The notes: generated from the letters alone by a model not told the origin. A stretch of DNA of 18,227 bases from CAYRUP01 sp964578975 (GCA_964578975.1 CAZOFA010000046.1:1-18227), one strand, 5' to 3'. Counted from the first letter of the stretch, positions 8,630 to 16,591 are shown. Numbers and translations: made by a program.

Positions 8630-9868
8630 TTGAGTAAAAAGCGCGTTGTGGTGACAGGTCTTGGCATGATTTCTCCATTGGGTTCTAACGTGGAGGATAC
8701 ATGGAAAGCAATTGTGGCTGGAAAAAGCAGTGTGGGTTTGATTGATCACTTTGATGCATCAGATATCAGCTGTCGTATTTGTAGCCATATTAAAAATTTT
8801 GATCCAACACCCTTGATCCCGGAAAAAGAAACGCGCAAAAAAGATTTGTTCATCCAATACGGTATTGTCGCTGCTGTAGAAGCAATTAAAGATGCTCATT
8901 TAACAGTGACAGAGGAAAATTCACACCGCATTGGGTTGGCGATTGGTTCCGGTATTGGCGGTTTGCCGATGATTGAGAAATGCCATTCTGTTTTATTAGA
9001 ATCGGGTCCACGACGCATTTCGCCTTTTTTTATTCCGGGTGCAATCATTAACATGATTGCAGGTAATATATCGATTATGTATGGCATGCGCGGTCCTAAT
9101 ATTGCTGCGGTCACAGCGTGTACCACCGGTACGCACAATATTGGTTTGGCTGCGCGCGCAATTGCATATGGTGATGCGGATGTGATGGTGGCAGGTGGTT
9201 CTGAAATGGCAACCACTAAATTGGGTGTCAGTGGATTTGCCGCAATGCGTGCATTGTCCACACGAAATGATGCACCTGAAAAAGCTAGTCGTCCCTGGGA
9301 TAAAGACCGCGATGGTTTTGTGTTAGGTGATGGCGCAGGTGTCATCATTTTAGAAAGTTTAGAACATGCAAAACAACGCGGCGCAAAAATTTATGCCGAA
9401 TTAGTTGGCTTTGGCATGAGTGCAGATGCATCACACATTACAACACCGCATCCAGAAGGATTGGGCGCGTCGTTGTCAATGAATAGCGCTTTATCTGATG
9501 CTGGGATGTCGCCCGCGGATGTCGATTATGTGAATGCGCATGGCACTTCCACACCCGTCGGTGATGAACTTGAAGTATTAGCGATCAAGCGTACGTTTGG
9601 CGATCACGCTTATAAATTAGCGGTGAGTTCAACAAAATCCATGATTGGTCATTTGCTGGGAGCGGCCGGCGCCGTAGAAGCGATTTTCAGTATTTTAGCC
9701 ATCCGCGATCAAATTGCACCGCCCACGATTAATTTGGACAATCCAAGTGAAGGTTGTGATTTGAATTTCGTGCCTCATGAAGCTCAATCCATGAAAATTC
9801 AGGCGACTCTTTCCAATTCATTCGGATTTGGTGGAACAAACGGAACGTTGATATTTCGTAAGATGTAA
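8630..9868 (+). CDS. fabF: Beta-ketoacyl-ACP synthase II
   Basis: Elongating condensing enzyme of type II fatty acid synthesis; in E. coli it also tunes cis-vaccenate levels at low temperature. Catalytic set as in FabF: nucleophile C164 (TACTTG), H304 (NAHGTSTP) and H341 with K336 ([14 protein letters not shown]). The gating loop SFGFGGTNG is at the C-terminus. Length 412 is normal. The start is TTG at 8630 with AGAGGGG upstream; it gives [18 protein letters not shown], the standard N-terminus. It is the last fab gene of the cluster; the sequence behind it is disrupted by repeats and a gap. Confidence 0.96.
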   Translation: MSKKRVVVTGLGMISPLGSNVEDTWKAIVAGKSSVGLIDHFDASDISCRICSHIKNFDPTPLIPEKETRKKDLFIQYGIVAAVEAIKDAHLTVTEENSHRIGLAIGSGIGGLPMIEKCHSVLLESGPRRISPFFIPGAIINMIAGNISIMYGMRGPNIAAVTACTTGTHNIGLAARAIAYGDADVMVAGGSEMATTKLGVSGFAAMRALSTRNDAPEKASRPWDKDRDGFVLGDGAGVIILESLEHAKQRGAKIYAELVGFGMSADASHITTPHPEGLGASLSMNSALSDAGMSPADVDYVNAHGTSTPVGDELEVLAIKRTFGDHAYKLAVSSTKSMIGHLLGAAGAVEAIFSILAIRDQIAPPTINLDNPSEGCDLNFVPHEAQSMKIQATLSNSFGFGGTNGTLIFRKM

Positions 9869-9898
9869 AAGCTCATCATCCTGAACGAATACGCGACG

Positions 9899-10042
9899 TG
9901 TCATTCCCCCCCCCCCCGGGCTCGGATTTGTTTAAATTACCCCGTGGCGGGCTAGTCCCCGGCCAAGGGCAGTGAACAGAACATTTATTNNNNNNNNNNC
10001 GGGAATCCATTTGGATAGATTCCCGCCTGCGCGGGAATGACA
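9899..10042. repeat. Second palindromic element, interrupted by a gap
   Basis: TGTCATTCCC at 9899-9908 is the left end and GATTCCCGCCTGCGCGGGAA running into TGACA (10018-10042) is the right arm of the same element as at 5512-5579. Between them are 12 consecutive C (9906-9917), about 70 bases of poorly matching sequence and ten N. The real element is probably about 70-80 bp; the rest seems to be assembly noise. Confidence 0.65.
9990..9999. other. Scaffold gap of ten N
   Basis: Ten undetermined bases lie inside the repeat between fabF and mltG. The sequence just left of the gap (9961-9989) resembles the sequence just right of the element (10044-10072) in about 24 of 30 aligned columns by eye, which suggests two overlapping contig ends joined without merging. 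The gap length is nominal. Confidence 0.95.
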
Positions 10043-10070
10043 CGGCCAAGGCTCATTGAAGAGAACTTTA

Positions 10071-11156
10071 ATGGTAAACAATCGTCGCATTTTAATTTCA
10101 ATTGCAACTGGTGTGTTGGCCGTTGCTTTCAGCGTTTTACTCGCTTGGCTTATTTTTCTGCGTACTTCCATTGTCTCCAATGATCAAGGCCTTAAATACA
10201 CTGTCCATCCCGGCGCTTCCGTTAAATCAGTTGTCCATGATTTATATGTACTTAACATCATTAAATATCCACGTTTTTTTAACGCCTGGGTTTTTTTGAA
10301 AAACAATAAAGATGCGCTCAAGGCAGGCGAATATTTATTTCCCAAAGGAACGACGCCGGTGAGTTTGTTCAATCAAATTACGACCGGGACCGGCATTCTC
10401 TATCACACCTTCACCATTATCGCCGGTTGGAATTTTAAGCATTTACGTGAAGCATTAGATCATGAGCCTGATTTACAACATACCTTAACGTCATTGAGTG
10501 ATACTGAGGTGATGGCGCGTTTAGGTTTTCCAACATTAAATCCCGAAGGACGATTTTATCCAGATACATTTTATTTTGTGAAAAATTCTTCGGATATAGT
10601 TTTATTGAAGCGCTCATTTCAATTGATGCAAAATAAATTAAATTCGCTTTGGAAAGCGCGTGATCTTGATTTACCGTATCACACGCAACAAGAGGTGTTA
10701 ACTGTGGCGTCGCTCATCGAGAAAGAAACGGCGTTAGATCAGGAGCGTCCACTGATTGCGGGTGTGATTGTCAATCGGTTGAAAAAAAATATGCGCTTAC
10801 AAATTGATCCCACCGTCATTTATGCAATCGGCGATCGTTTTGATGGCGTGATTTATAAATCGGATTTAATGATCAATAGTCCGTACAATACGTATGTCAA
10901 TAAAGGATTGCCACCGACGCCCATCGCAATTCCTGGAATGGCATCCATAAAAGCGGCATTACATCCAGCACATCATAATTATTATTATTTTGTGAAGAAA
11001 AATCGTAATTCCGCGAGTGGTCATCAATTTTCGACGACATTAATCGAACATCATGAAGCTGTATTTGATAGTCGAAATTTTGATGCAGAAGGCGCATATT
11101 TTAATGAAAATTTGATACGCGCGTATTTTTTAAGGAGCATGCAGCGTGCAAGTTGA
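10071..11156 (+). CDS. mltG: Endolytic murein transglycosylase MltG
   Basis: Inner-membrane lytic transglycosylase (YceG family) that cuts nascent peptidoglycan strands and so sets glycan length. One N-terminal membrane segment spans about residues 8-30, followed by a periplasmic LysM-like part ([11 protein letters not shown], about 43-105) and the YceG catalytic domain, with the catalytic glutamate E217 in ASLIEKET. Other family motifs: [34 protein letters not shown] and [14 protein letters not shown] chose the ATG at 10071 (361 residues) because GAAGAG lies seven bases upstream; a TTG at 10056 is also in frame. pabC, upstream of this gene in E. coli, is not found. The gene overlaps tmk by 11 bases. 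Confidence 0.94.
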   Translation: MVNNRRILISIATGVLAVAFSVLLAWLIFLRTSIVSNDQGLKYTVHPGASVKSVVHDLYVLNIIKYPRFFNAWVFLKNNKDALKAGEYLFPKGTTPVSLFNQITTGTGILYHTFTIIAGWNFKHLREALDHEPDLQHTLTSLSDTEVMARLGFPTLNPEGRFYPDTFYFVKNSSDIVLLKRSFQLMQNKLNSLWKARDLDLPYHTQQEVLTVASLIEKETALDQERPLIAGVIVNRLKKNMRLQIDPTVIYAIGDRFDGVIYKSDLMINSPYNTYVNKGLPPTPIAIPGMASIKAALHPAHHNYYYFVKKNRNSASGHQFSTTLIEHHEAVFDSRNFDAEGAYFNENLIRAYFLRSMQRAS

Positions 11157-11787
11157 ACGTCGCAATCCATTTATCAGCATTGAAGGCATCGAAGGTGTTG
11201 GTAAAACAACGGCTGTTGCATTTATTAATGAATATTTAACTGCAGCCCAAAAACAATTTATTTTAACACGCGAACCGGGCGGCACACCTCTCGCGGAACA
11301 AATTAGAAAAATTTTATTAACGCCGCAGTCAGATGATGTGCTGACCACCGATAGCGAATTATTATTGATGTTTGCTTGTCGTGCAGAACATATTGCGCAT
11401 GTTATTCTGCCCGCTTTGCAAGCGGGAAAATGGGTGGTGAGCGATCGTTATGTCGATGCGAGTTATGCTTATCAAGGAGGCGGTCGAAAAATAAGTATGG
11501 AAAAAATCGATCGTTTAACCGACTGGATTGTGCAAAACGTTTGGCCGGATATCACTATTTTATTAGATGCGCCACCTGAAATCGGCTTAGCGCGCGCAAA
11601 AAATCGCGGCGCTCAAGATCGAATTGAACAAGAAACAGTGGATTTTTTTGTGCGTGTGCGTGAAGTGTATTTAGCGCGCGCAAAAGCATTTCCAAAACGA
11701 TTTAGAGTCATTGATGCAACCCAACCTTGGGCGGATGTGCAAAATAACTTGAAAAAAATATTAGATGAACTCGTGCGTGGAAATTGA
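11146..11787 (+). CDS. tmk: Thymidylate kinase
   Basis: Phosphorylates dTMP to dTDP for DNA synthesis. The P-loop is GIEGVGKTT (residues 14-22); [14 protein letters not shown] follows, then [15 protein letters not shown], the substrate-binding motif, and a LID with [10 protein letters not shown], the E. coli-type arrangement with arginine in the LID rather than the P-loop. Length 213. The start is GTG at 11146, inside the end of mltG, with AAGGAG eight bases upstream. The end overlaps holB by 23 bases, so mltG, tmk, holB and tatD form one overlapping chain. Confidence 0.96.
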   Translation: MQVERRNPFISIEGIEGVGKTTAVAFINEYLTAAQKQFILTREPGGTPLAEQIRKILLTPQSDDVLTTDSELLLMFACRAEHIAHVILPALQAGKWVVSDRYVDASYAYQGGGRKISMEKIDRLTDWIVQNVWPDITILLDAPPEIGLARAKNRGAQDRIEQETVDFFVRVREVYLARAKAFPKRFRVIDATQPWADVQNNLKKILDELVRGN

Positions 11788-12649
11788 CAATACAATCTGG
11801 CAATCACTCGTGCAACGCGCGCGCGCTGCGCGTTTGCCACATGCATTACTGTTTGTAGGTCATGACGATGCGGGTCAAAAACAATTGGCGGATGCGTTTG
11901 CGCATTATCTTTTATGTCAAACACCAGACACCTTAACACCTTGCGGTCATTGTCGCGCCTGTAAACTCATTCAAGCAACCACACATCCTGATATTATGCG
12001 CATTGAACCGGAAGAAAGCGGGCAAATGATAAAAGTAGATCAAATCCGTCAGGTGGTTGATTTTGTCAACGAAACATCGGTGTTAGGCGGTTATCGCATT
12101 ATCATCATTAACCCAGCTTCTGCGATGAATATCAATGCAGCCAATGCATTATTAAAATCGCTGGAAGAACCCAGTTCAAATACATTATTCATTTTGATCA
12201 GTAATGAAAGTTTGCGTTTGCCGCCGACCATTCTCAGTCGTTGTCAACGCATTCGCTTTACAAAACCGACCCGCAATCAAATTGATGAAACCAATGATGC
12301 GCGCAAAGAATTTTATCAAGCATTCATCCAACTTAGCCAACAGCAAGCCGATCCATTACAGTTAGCGGCGCAATGGCAAGATAAACAATTTGATACGTTA
12401 TTAAAATTATTGTTGAGTTGGTTAAGAGATTTATTATGTTGTAAATTGACATCGCGCGATGACGTGATGGTTAATATCGATTTTAGCGCGGAAATAAATA
12501 CGTTAGCGTCAAAAATTTCTCAAGTTGATTTGTTATGTTATATCGATCACGTTCAACAGAGTTATGCGCGCGTGTTGAAATCAATAAATGTCAATCGACA
12601 ACTTTTTGTCGAAGAATTACTTATTCGTTGGGTGCAATTATGTTCTTAG
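11765..12649 (+). CDS. holB: DNA polymerase III subunit delta prime
   Basis: Stator subunit of the clamp loader, which opens the beta sliding clamp. AAA+ fold with the zinc module C51, C60, C63, C66 (LLC...CGHCRAC), [10 protein letters not shown] and the SRC finger ILSRCQRI that triggers ATP hydrolysis in the neighbouring subunit. The P-loop is degenerate (GHDDAGQ), as expected, because delta prime does not bind ATP productively. Length 294 is a little short of E. coli (334); the C-terminal domain is present but weakly conserved. ATG at 11765 overlaps tmk by 23 bases; an in-frame GTG at 11777 is possible. Confidence 0.94.
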   Translation: MNSCVEIDNTIWQSLVQRARAARLPHALLFVGHDDAGQKQLADAFAHYLLCQTPDTLTPCGHCRACKLIQATTHPDIMRIEPEESGQMIKVDQIRQVVDFVNETSVLGGYRIIIINPASAMNINAANALLKSLEEPSSNTLFILISNESLRLPPTILSRCQRIRFTKPTRNQIDETNDARKEFYQAFIQLSQQQADPLQLAAQWQDKQFDTLLKLLLSWLRDLLCCKLTSRDDVMVNIDFSAEINTLASKISQVDLLCYIDHVQQSYARVLKSINVNRQLFVEELLIRWVQLCS

Positions 12650-13419
12650 TCGATTCTCATTGCCATTTAGATCAGCTTGATCCTGAAACCGCAGGTGGTG
12701 ATATCGCCCAAGTGATTGCGCTTGCGGCAGAGCAGGGCGTGCAACATTTTCTTTGCGTGTGCATTACGTTAAAAGATTTCCCGGCTATGATGCAACAAAT
12801 TAAATCTTTTGAAAATGTGAGCGCGTCGGTGGGATTGCATCCCAATGAGCGTGACATTGATCATGAACCACAAGCCGAAGAATTAATTGCATTAGCGCAA
12901 GATAAAAAAATCGTCGCCTTTGGCGAGACAGGATTAGATTATTTTCGAAGTGAAGGTGATACCGAGTGGCAGCGAGACCGATTTCGTCAACATATTCGTG
13001 CCGCCAAACAAATTAACAAACCGTTGATTGTGCATTCTCGTCAAGCGAAAGAAGATACGATTCGAATTTTACGCGAAGAAAATGCAGCATCCGTGGGTGG
13101 TGTGTTGCATTGTTTTACGGAAGATATGGAAATGGCAGAACAAGCGATGGAATTAAATTTTTATATTTCATTTTCCGGGATTGTCACATTTAACAGTGCG
13201 AAAGAAATTCAACACGTCGCGCAACACATGCCACTCAATCGAATGTTAATCGAAACCGACTCACCGTATCTTGCCCCCGTTCCACATCGTGGCAAGCCTA
13301 ATCAACCGGCTTATGTGCGTTATGTGGCGGAACATATTGCAAAATTGCGTGGTGTCGATGTAAATGAAATTGCGGAGCAAACGACTCATAATTTTTTTAG
13401 CTTATTCAAATCTCCGTAA
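12640..13419 (+). CDS. ycfH: TatD-family metal-dependent hydrolase (YcfH)
   Basis: TIM-barrel metal-dependent DNase of the TatD family; E. coli YcfH lies in the same place after holB. Metal ligands can be seen: H7 and H9 (DSHCHLD), E96 (GETGLD), H132 (VHSR), H157 (LHCF) and D207 (ETDSPYL). Length 259. The start is the ATG at 12640, overlapping the holB stop by ten bases; the open frame continues further upstream inside holB without TatD similarity. This is the last gene of the conserved chain; sequence after it is accessory. No clear terminator follows. Confidence 0.93.
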   Translation: MFLVDSHCHLDQLDPETAGGDIAQVIALAAEQGVQHFLCVCITLKDFPAMMQQIKSFENVSASVGLHPNERDIDHEPQAEELIALAQDKKIVAFGETGLDYFRSEGDTEWQRDRFRQHIRAAKQINKPLIVHSRQAKEDTIRILREENAASVGGVLHCFTEDMEMAEQAMELNFYISFSGIVTFNSAKEIQHVAQHMPLNRMLIETDSPYLAPVPHRGKPNQPAYVRYVAEHIAKLRGVDVNEIAEQTTHNFFSLFKSP

Positions 13420-13437
13420 TCCCTCGCTGCACCACTA

Positions 13438-13475
13438 CTGTCGGTTAATCGGTACGATTATAACCCACGTCGTCA
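13438..13475. repeat. Left copy of an imperfect direct repeat
   Basis: Shares CTGT, CGGTTAATCG and CCACGTCGTC, in order, with 15013-15044, with a six-to-seven base insertion here. Bases 13443-13466 can also fold: GGTT-AATCG / CGATT-at-AACC around GTA. It lies just after tatD and the second copy lies 1.6 kb on, so the pair brackets the arsR block. Confidence 0.5.
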
Positions 13476-13499
13476 CATAATGTTTACGACATATTTATA

Positions 13500-13527
13500 T
13501 TGACATATCGCAAATAACCGATATAAT
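13500..13527 (+). promoter_or_regulatory. Consensus promoter of the ArsR-type regulator
   Basis: TTGACA (13500-13505) and TATAAT (13522-13527) are both perfect sigma-70 hexamers, 16 bp apart. The start point predicted seven bases downstream of the -10 box falls on the A of the ATG at 13534, implying a leaderless mRNA. Confidence 0.8.
13505..13524. promoter_or_regulatory. Probable autoregulatory operator
   Basis: ATATCG (13505-13510) and CGATAT (13519-13524) form a perfect inverted repeat with an 8-bp spacer, lying between and partly inside the -35 and -10 boxes. ArsR/SmtB dimers usually bind such AT-rich palindromes over their own promoter, so binding here would block RNA polymerase. Confidence 0.55.
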
Positions 13528-13533
13528 AGCTTG

Positions 13534-13830
13534 ATGAATATGATTACTGTTCTAAAAGCTTTATCAAATGAAAAACGCCTTAAAATTCTTCAATGGCTTA
13601 AAGAACCTCAAAAGAATTTTAAATCGTCTAATTGCGATATTGCTGATGATGGTGTTTGCGTTGGGCTTATCGAAGAAAAAATAGGTCTTTCGCAATCTAC
13701 CGTATCCCAATATTTGATGCTTCTTCAACATGCCGGATTAATTGTAACAGAGCGTCGTGGCCAATGGACTTTTTGTAAACGGAATGAAAAAACGATTAAA
13801 CAATTAGCTAAAAAATTAGGGGAGTTATAG
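13534..13830 (+). CDS. ArsR/SmtB-family transcriptional regulator
   Basis: A 98-residue winged-helix DNA-binding protein. N-terminal KALSNEKRLKILQWLKEP is the usual ArsR first helix; the recognition region is GLSQSTVSQYLMLLQHAGL (51-69), and the wing is VTERRGQWTFCKR. It lacks the ELCVCDL arsenic motif; its cysteines are C34, C42 and C81. The phrase DDGVCVGLIEEK places it with ArsR-like regulators often found beside small metabolic or efflux genes. The signal is unknown. A TTG one codon earlier is possible, but the ATG at 13534 sits exactly at the expected transcript start. It likely represses itself and the NTF2-like gene 65 bases downstream. Confidence 0.88.
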   Translation: MNMITVLKALSNEKRLKILQWLKEPQKNFKSSNCDIADDGVCVGLIEEKIGLSQSTVSQYLMLLQHAGLIVTERRGQWTFCKRNEKTIKQLAKKLGEL

Positions 13831-13895
13831 AAAAAATTTTCTTATCAATATCGAGAATTTGCAATATTTATATTTAATATAACAAGAGGTATTCT

Positions 13896-14297
13896 ATGCA
13901 AAACGAGCTTACAATTCATAAATTTACTATAAATGAGATTGCTGATTTTATTGAAACTTGGCTTGTATCCGGCAAGTTAAATAAAAATATTTTATCAGAA
14001 AAATTTCAATTCACGTCGCCATTTTGGAAACAAGCAAACAGAGATGATTTTTTGGCTGAGTTTGGCGATTCAAAATCGTATCAGGAAATAGCTTTATCAA
14101 AGATTACTCATTTTGATCCAGTCATTCAATTAAAAAGCTCTAATGGAACAAATTTCGGAATTGTTCTTCAATATCATACGAGGAATGGCCAGCAAGTATA
14201 TGAAACAGTTTTTGGAACGGTGGCTGATGGATTATTAGTAGAATTGCGATCTATATATGACTTAAATGAAACAAAAAAGGCATTAGATCTTAATTGA
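13896..14297 (+). CDS. NTF2/SnoaL-like protein
   Basis: A 133-residue protein with the pattern of the NTF2-like fold: N-terminal helix (INEIADFIETWL), a segment FTSPFWKQANRDDFLAEF that resembles the helical part lining the pocket, then beta strands (GIVLQYHTRNGQQVYETVFGTVADGLLVELRSIYD). Such proteins bind or isomerise small molecules, but no catalytic Asp/His pair can be assigned, so the function is unknown. AGAGGT lies five bases before the ATG. Placement behind the ArsR gene on the same strand suggests co-transcription and control by it. A NTF2-like assignment rests on the fold pattern by eye. Confidence 0.75.
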   Translation: MQNELTIHKFTINEIADFIETWLVSGKLNKNILSEKFQFTSPFWKQANRDDFLAEFGDSKSYQEIALSKITHFDPVIQLKSSNGTNFGIVLQYHTRNGQQVYETVFGTVADGLLVELRSIYDLNETKKALDLN

Positions 14298-14317
14298 TTA
14301 AAATAATAGATAAATCC

Positions 14318-14452
14318 ATGAATGAAAGAGAAAGGGGGCCAGTAAGCGATTTATTGCAAAACAGCATGCTACGCAACAAACCTGCACTGCCACCGGCTCA
14401 TGAGGCTGGAGGCATTGTTGCTAGTTCATTGTTTGATAATAGGCCTAAGTAA
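14318..14452 (+). CDS. Doubtful small ORF, 44 codons
   Basis: Begins MNERERGPVSDLLQNSML and ends LFDNRPK. No family is recognised and no ribosome binding site precedes the ATG. The frame is open back to a TTG at 14294 that overlaps the stop of the NTF2-like gene as TTGA, so a coupled 52-codon version is possible. Its amino acid mix is unlike random AT-rich sequence (several Pro, Ala and Gly), so it may be a true small protein or a fragment of a lost gene. Confidence 0.25.
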   Translation: MNERERGPVSDLLQNSMLRNKPALPPAHEAGGIVASSLFDNRPK

Positions 14453-14509
14453 TTTTTTGTGCCTAAGCACGTCCACCCAAATAATCTGCTGTTTCCAATG
14501 CAGTCTTAG

Positions 14510-14911
14510 TCAAAAGCCTTTTTCAAAGCGATGATCGAATTTTAATGCTTTTAATGCGGTAACTGATTTAATTATTTGTGTAATCTTATTTAAATCTGCC
14601 TTTAATTTAATGAGTTCAGAAGAGAAAAACCACACATTTCTGGTTCCAACAACCTCCGCTTCTAGCCCTTTAATTTTATTGCCATTAATTGTATTTGCCA
14701 TTTCATAATTACACCCTCCTTGATTACAAATATTGAACGTTACTTTATTATTTTCTATGGAATGAAATCTAATAGGTTCTTCATTTGACTCCGGGTCAAT
14801 ACCAAGATCAAATTTTGTTATCATTAATTGCTGTAAAAGATCTATATTATTTTGTAGCTGCTGTTGCTTCGTTTGTTGCGGCGGCTTTTTTATACATATT
14901 AAATTACCCAT
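14510..14911 (-). CDS. Hypothetical protein with MGNLIC N-terminus
   Basis: A 133-residue protein that I do not recognise. It starts MGNLICIKKPPQQTK, followed by a Gln/Asn-rich helix (about 12-32), a middle part with C62 and C67 (NICNQGGCNYE), a likely beta-rich stretch (NTINGNKIKGLEAEVVGTRN) and a lysine-rich helical tail. The middle is loosely reminiscent of META/HslJ-like domains, but this is too weak to assign. There is no signal peptide or membrane segment. The start chosen has AGGAAG eight bases upstream; an in-frame ATG at 14950 would add 13 residues. The gene is oriented against the arsR pair. The N-terminus fits the eukaryotic N-myristoylation pattern (Gly2, Cys6, Lys8-Lys9). Confidence 0.65.
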   Translation of the reverse strand: MGNLICIKKPPQQTKQQQLQNNIDLLQQLMITKFDLGIDPESNEEPIRFHSIENNKVTFNICNQGGCNYEMANTINGNKIKGLEAEVVGTRNVWFFSSELIKLKADLNKITQIIKSVTALKALKFDHRFEKGF

Positions 14912-15012
14912 ATTAATTTCTTCCTGTTTCATTATGAAAATAGTGCTCACCGTATCATATAAAATGAGGTTTTTCAGCGCGCAGGTTGGGCTTTAACCTA
15001 ATCTACTTGCTT

Positions 15013-15056
15013 CTGTCCGGTTAATCGTTACAAACCACGTCGTCCCGCGATGACGT
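15013..15056. repeat. Right copy of an imperfect direct repeat, with hairpin
   Basis: 15013-15044 matches 13438-13475 in order. This copy extends into an 8-bp stem, ACGTCGTC (15037-15044) and GATGACGT (15049-15056), with one G-T pair and a CCGC loop. The hairpin is related in style to the palindromic elements elsewhere in the window. Confidence 0.5.
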
Positions 15057-15084
15057 AGAACGAAGGTTTTGAAAGACTGCAGCG

Positions 15085-15112
15085 ACAATAAATCGATATT
15101 AAATTTTATTGT
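15085..15112. other. AT-rich inverted repeat after the minus-strand cassette
   Basis: ACAATAAA (15085-15092) and TTTATTGT (15105-15112) are perfect 8-bp complements around a 12-base loop, nine bases beyond the stop of the NTF2-like gene. It could mark the 3' end of the minus-strand transcript, but no T tract follows on either strand. Confidence 0.3.
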
Positions 15113-15121
15113 ATACCCATT

Positions 15122-15511
15122 TCATTCTATATCTTTCATATCAACATCTGCATAATCGCCTTTGATCAATCTGACCTGTCCATGAATTCTTAAAATCTGT
15201 TGTTTCTCAAATAAAAAATACGCTATCACTTCAGCTTCAACTGGATGCTTTCTTGTATTCATTCCTTTTACATAGTATAAAGCAAAAAGTTCATTTTTAT
15301 TTTCCAACGTGTTTCGGTAATCGATAATTTCAATTATCATGTTTTTCTTTTGTTCTTGGACATGATCAATATACTCATTTCGTTTCAGATAAATACCATT
15401 GATGCATTGTTCATATGTTGGATGAAAATATTTTTCAATTATTTCGGCAGCATCACTTTTTGGATCGTAAAGTGAATTCCAAATAGTTTTCAATAAGTTT
15501 GTGTAATGCAT
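15122..15511 (-). CDS. NTF2/SnoaL-like protein, second
   Basis: A 129-residue protein. The pattern suits a SnoaL/NTF2-like fold: N-terminal helix MHYTNLLKTIWNSLYDP, EIIEKYFHPTYEQCINGIYL, KRNEYIDHVQEQKK, then strands (MIIEIIDYRNTLE, LFALYYVKGM, VEAEVIAYFLFEKQQILRIHGQVRLI). YF-HP-Y and the GQVRLI-type last strand are common in SnoaL-like proteins of unknown role. The start at 15511 has GAGGT five bases upstream; an upstream in-frame ATG at 15556 would overlap the GNAT gene. It lies 19 bases behind the GNAT gene and should be co-transcribed. It shows no clear similarity to the first NTF2-like protein beyond fold. Confidence 0.78.
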   Translation of the reverse strand: MHYTNLLKTIWNSLYDPKSDAAEIIEKYFHPTYEQCINGIYLKRNEYIDHVQEQKKNMIIEIIDYRNTLENKNELFALYYVKGMNTRKHPVEAEVIAYFLFEKQQILRIHGQVRLIKGDYADVDMKDIE

Positions 15512-15530
15512 CTTAACCTCATCAGCGTGA

Positions 15531-16559
15531 TTATTTATCTCTATTATTAAATTCAAATATATTTCGAATAGATTTTCCTACGTTTCTTGTATATTCCTTA
15601 AATTTGCCATGCGTATAAGATTTAATTGCTTTACGCCAAAATTGATAAGCGCCGTCATTTTTTGGCATCACAAATACTTCCCATTTACCACGAAATTTGT
15701 CAAAACACTGTCCTGCAACAGATCGTCCCAAACCTTTTCCTTTAAATTTTCTTAAAATAAAAAATTGTGCGATATTGAAATCGTTTGATGGGTCACTGAC
15801 ATTTTTATCAATGATCACAAATCCAGCCAATTCGTCCTGATATTTGATAATGAAAGGAAAAATATTTTCGTCATTAAAATATTTTATATAATCCATTCCT
15901 ACACTGTGTGTGCCATCTTTTTCTTGCGCCCATCCCATGTATTCACTCATATCGTAAGCATAATAGGATGCCAGGTTTTGCATCACCGGATAATCATCGA
16001 TAGAGGCGGGGATTAATTTTAATTTATCAAGATCAAGTCGATTAGGATAAATTTCATAACACGGCCAGGGTTTTCCACGAAAATCAGCAATGCCGATATA
16101 AGACATCCCAACTTTTTCCAGCACTCGTCTGGAACGTTCATTTTCAGGGCGAACCGCGGCGATAATTTTGGGAAGGGATAATTTATTAAAACCATATTCA
16201 ATCAGCGCTTTCGCTAATTCAGTGGCATATCCTCGATTCCAATATTTGGTATGTAATCGATAGGCCAATTCAATATCCGATTGATTTGTGTCAAAACCGA
16301 CATGAAATAATCCCGCTTGGCCGACAAATTCTTGACTTTCTTTTTCAAAGACTGAGAAAAAATCAAGACCATATTTTTCATAGTAACCCGATCCACAGCG
16401 AACAAAATTTTCTACTTGTGCTCTGGTTTGAATAGACCCGTCTTCTCCGATATATTTCATGACGTCGGGATCAGATCGCAGCTTATATAAATCTTCCAGA
16501 TGAGATGGATTTAGTGGTTTTAAAATAAGTCGTTTTGTTTTTAAAAAATCAGTCGTCAT
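15531..16559 (-). CDS. Tandem GNAT acetyltransferase
   Basis: 342 residues carrying two GNAT domains. The N-terminal one (about 1-175) is RimJ/RimL-like: KTKRLILKPLNPSHLEDLYKL, GQAGLFHVGFD, the acetyl-CoA loop WNRGYATELA (108-116) and AAVRPENERSRRVLEKVGM. The C-terminal one (about 178-325) has KLIPASIDDYPVM, AGFVIID, and its own loop KFKGKGLGRSV (271-281). Both CoA-binding loops look intact, so both halves may be active. The substrate cannot be read from the sequence: protein N-termini, aminoglycoside-like drugs and small amines are all possible. GAGGT lies upstream of the ATG. The gene is 32 bases behind the AraC-type regulator, on the same strand. Confidence 0.9.
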   Translation of the reverse strand: MTTDFLKTKRLILKPLNPSHLEDLYKLRSDPDVMKYIGEDGSIQTRAQVENFVRCGSGYYEKYGLDFFSVFEKESQEFVGQAGLFHVGFDTNQSDIELAYRLHTKYWNRGYATELAKALIEYGFNKLSLPKIIAAVRPENERSRRVLEKVGMSYIGIADFRGKPWPCYEIYPNRLDLDKLKLIPASIDDYPVMQNLASYYAYDMSEYMGWAQEKDGTHSVGMDYIKYFNDENIFPFIIKYQDELAGFVIIDKNVSDPSNDFNIAQFFILRKFKGKGLGRSVAGQCFDKFRGKWEVFVMPKNDGAYQFWRKAIKSYTHGKFKEYTRNVGKSIRNIFEFNNRDK

Positions 16560-16591
16560 TCATTTTTACCTCAATATCACAGGGACATGAA

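Noticed and set aside
8896..9348. 150-codon minus-strand frame inside fabF
   Set aside because: It lies wholly opposite a clear FabF coding region and shows no family features of its own.
9906..9917. Twelve-C tract as a phase-variation switch
   Set aside because: It is outside any gene, next to ten N and a degraded duplicate, so a sequencing or assembly artefact is more likely than a slippage switch.
12535..12639. N-terminal extension of TatD by 35 codons
   Set aside because: These codons lie within holB and have no TatD similarity; the ATG at 12640 gives the conserved DSHCHLD start.
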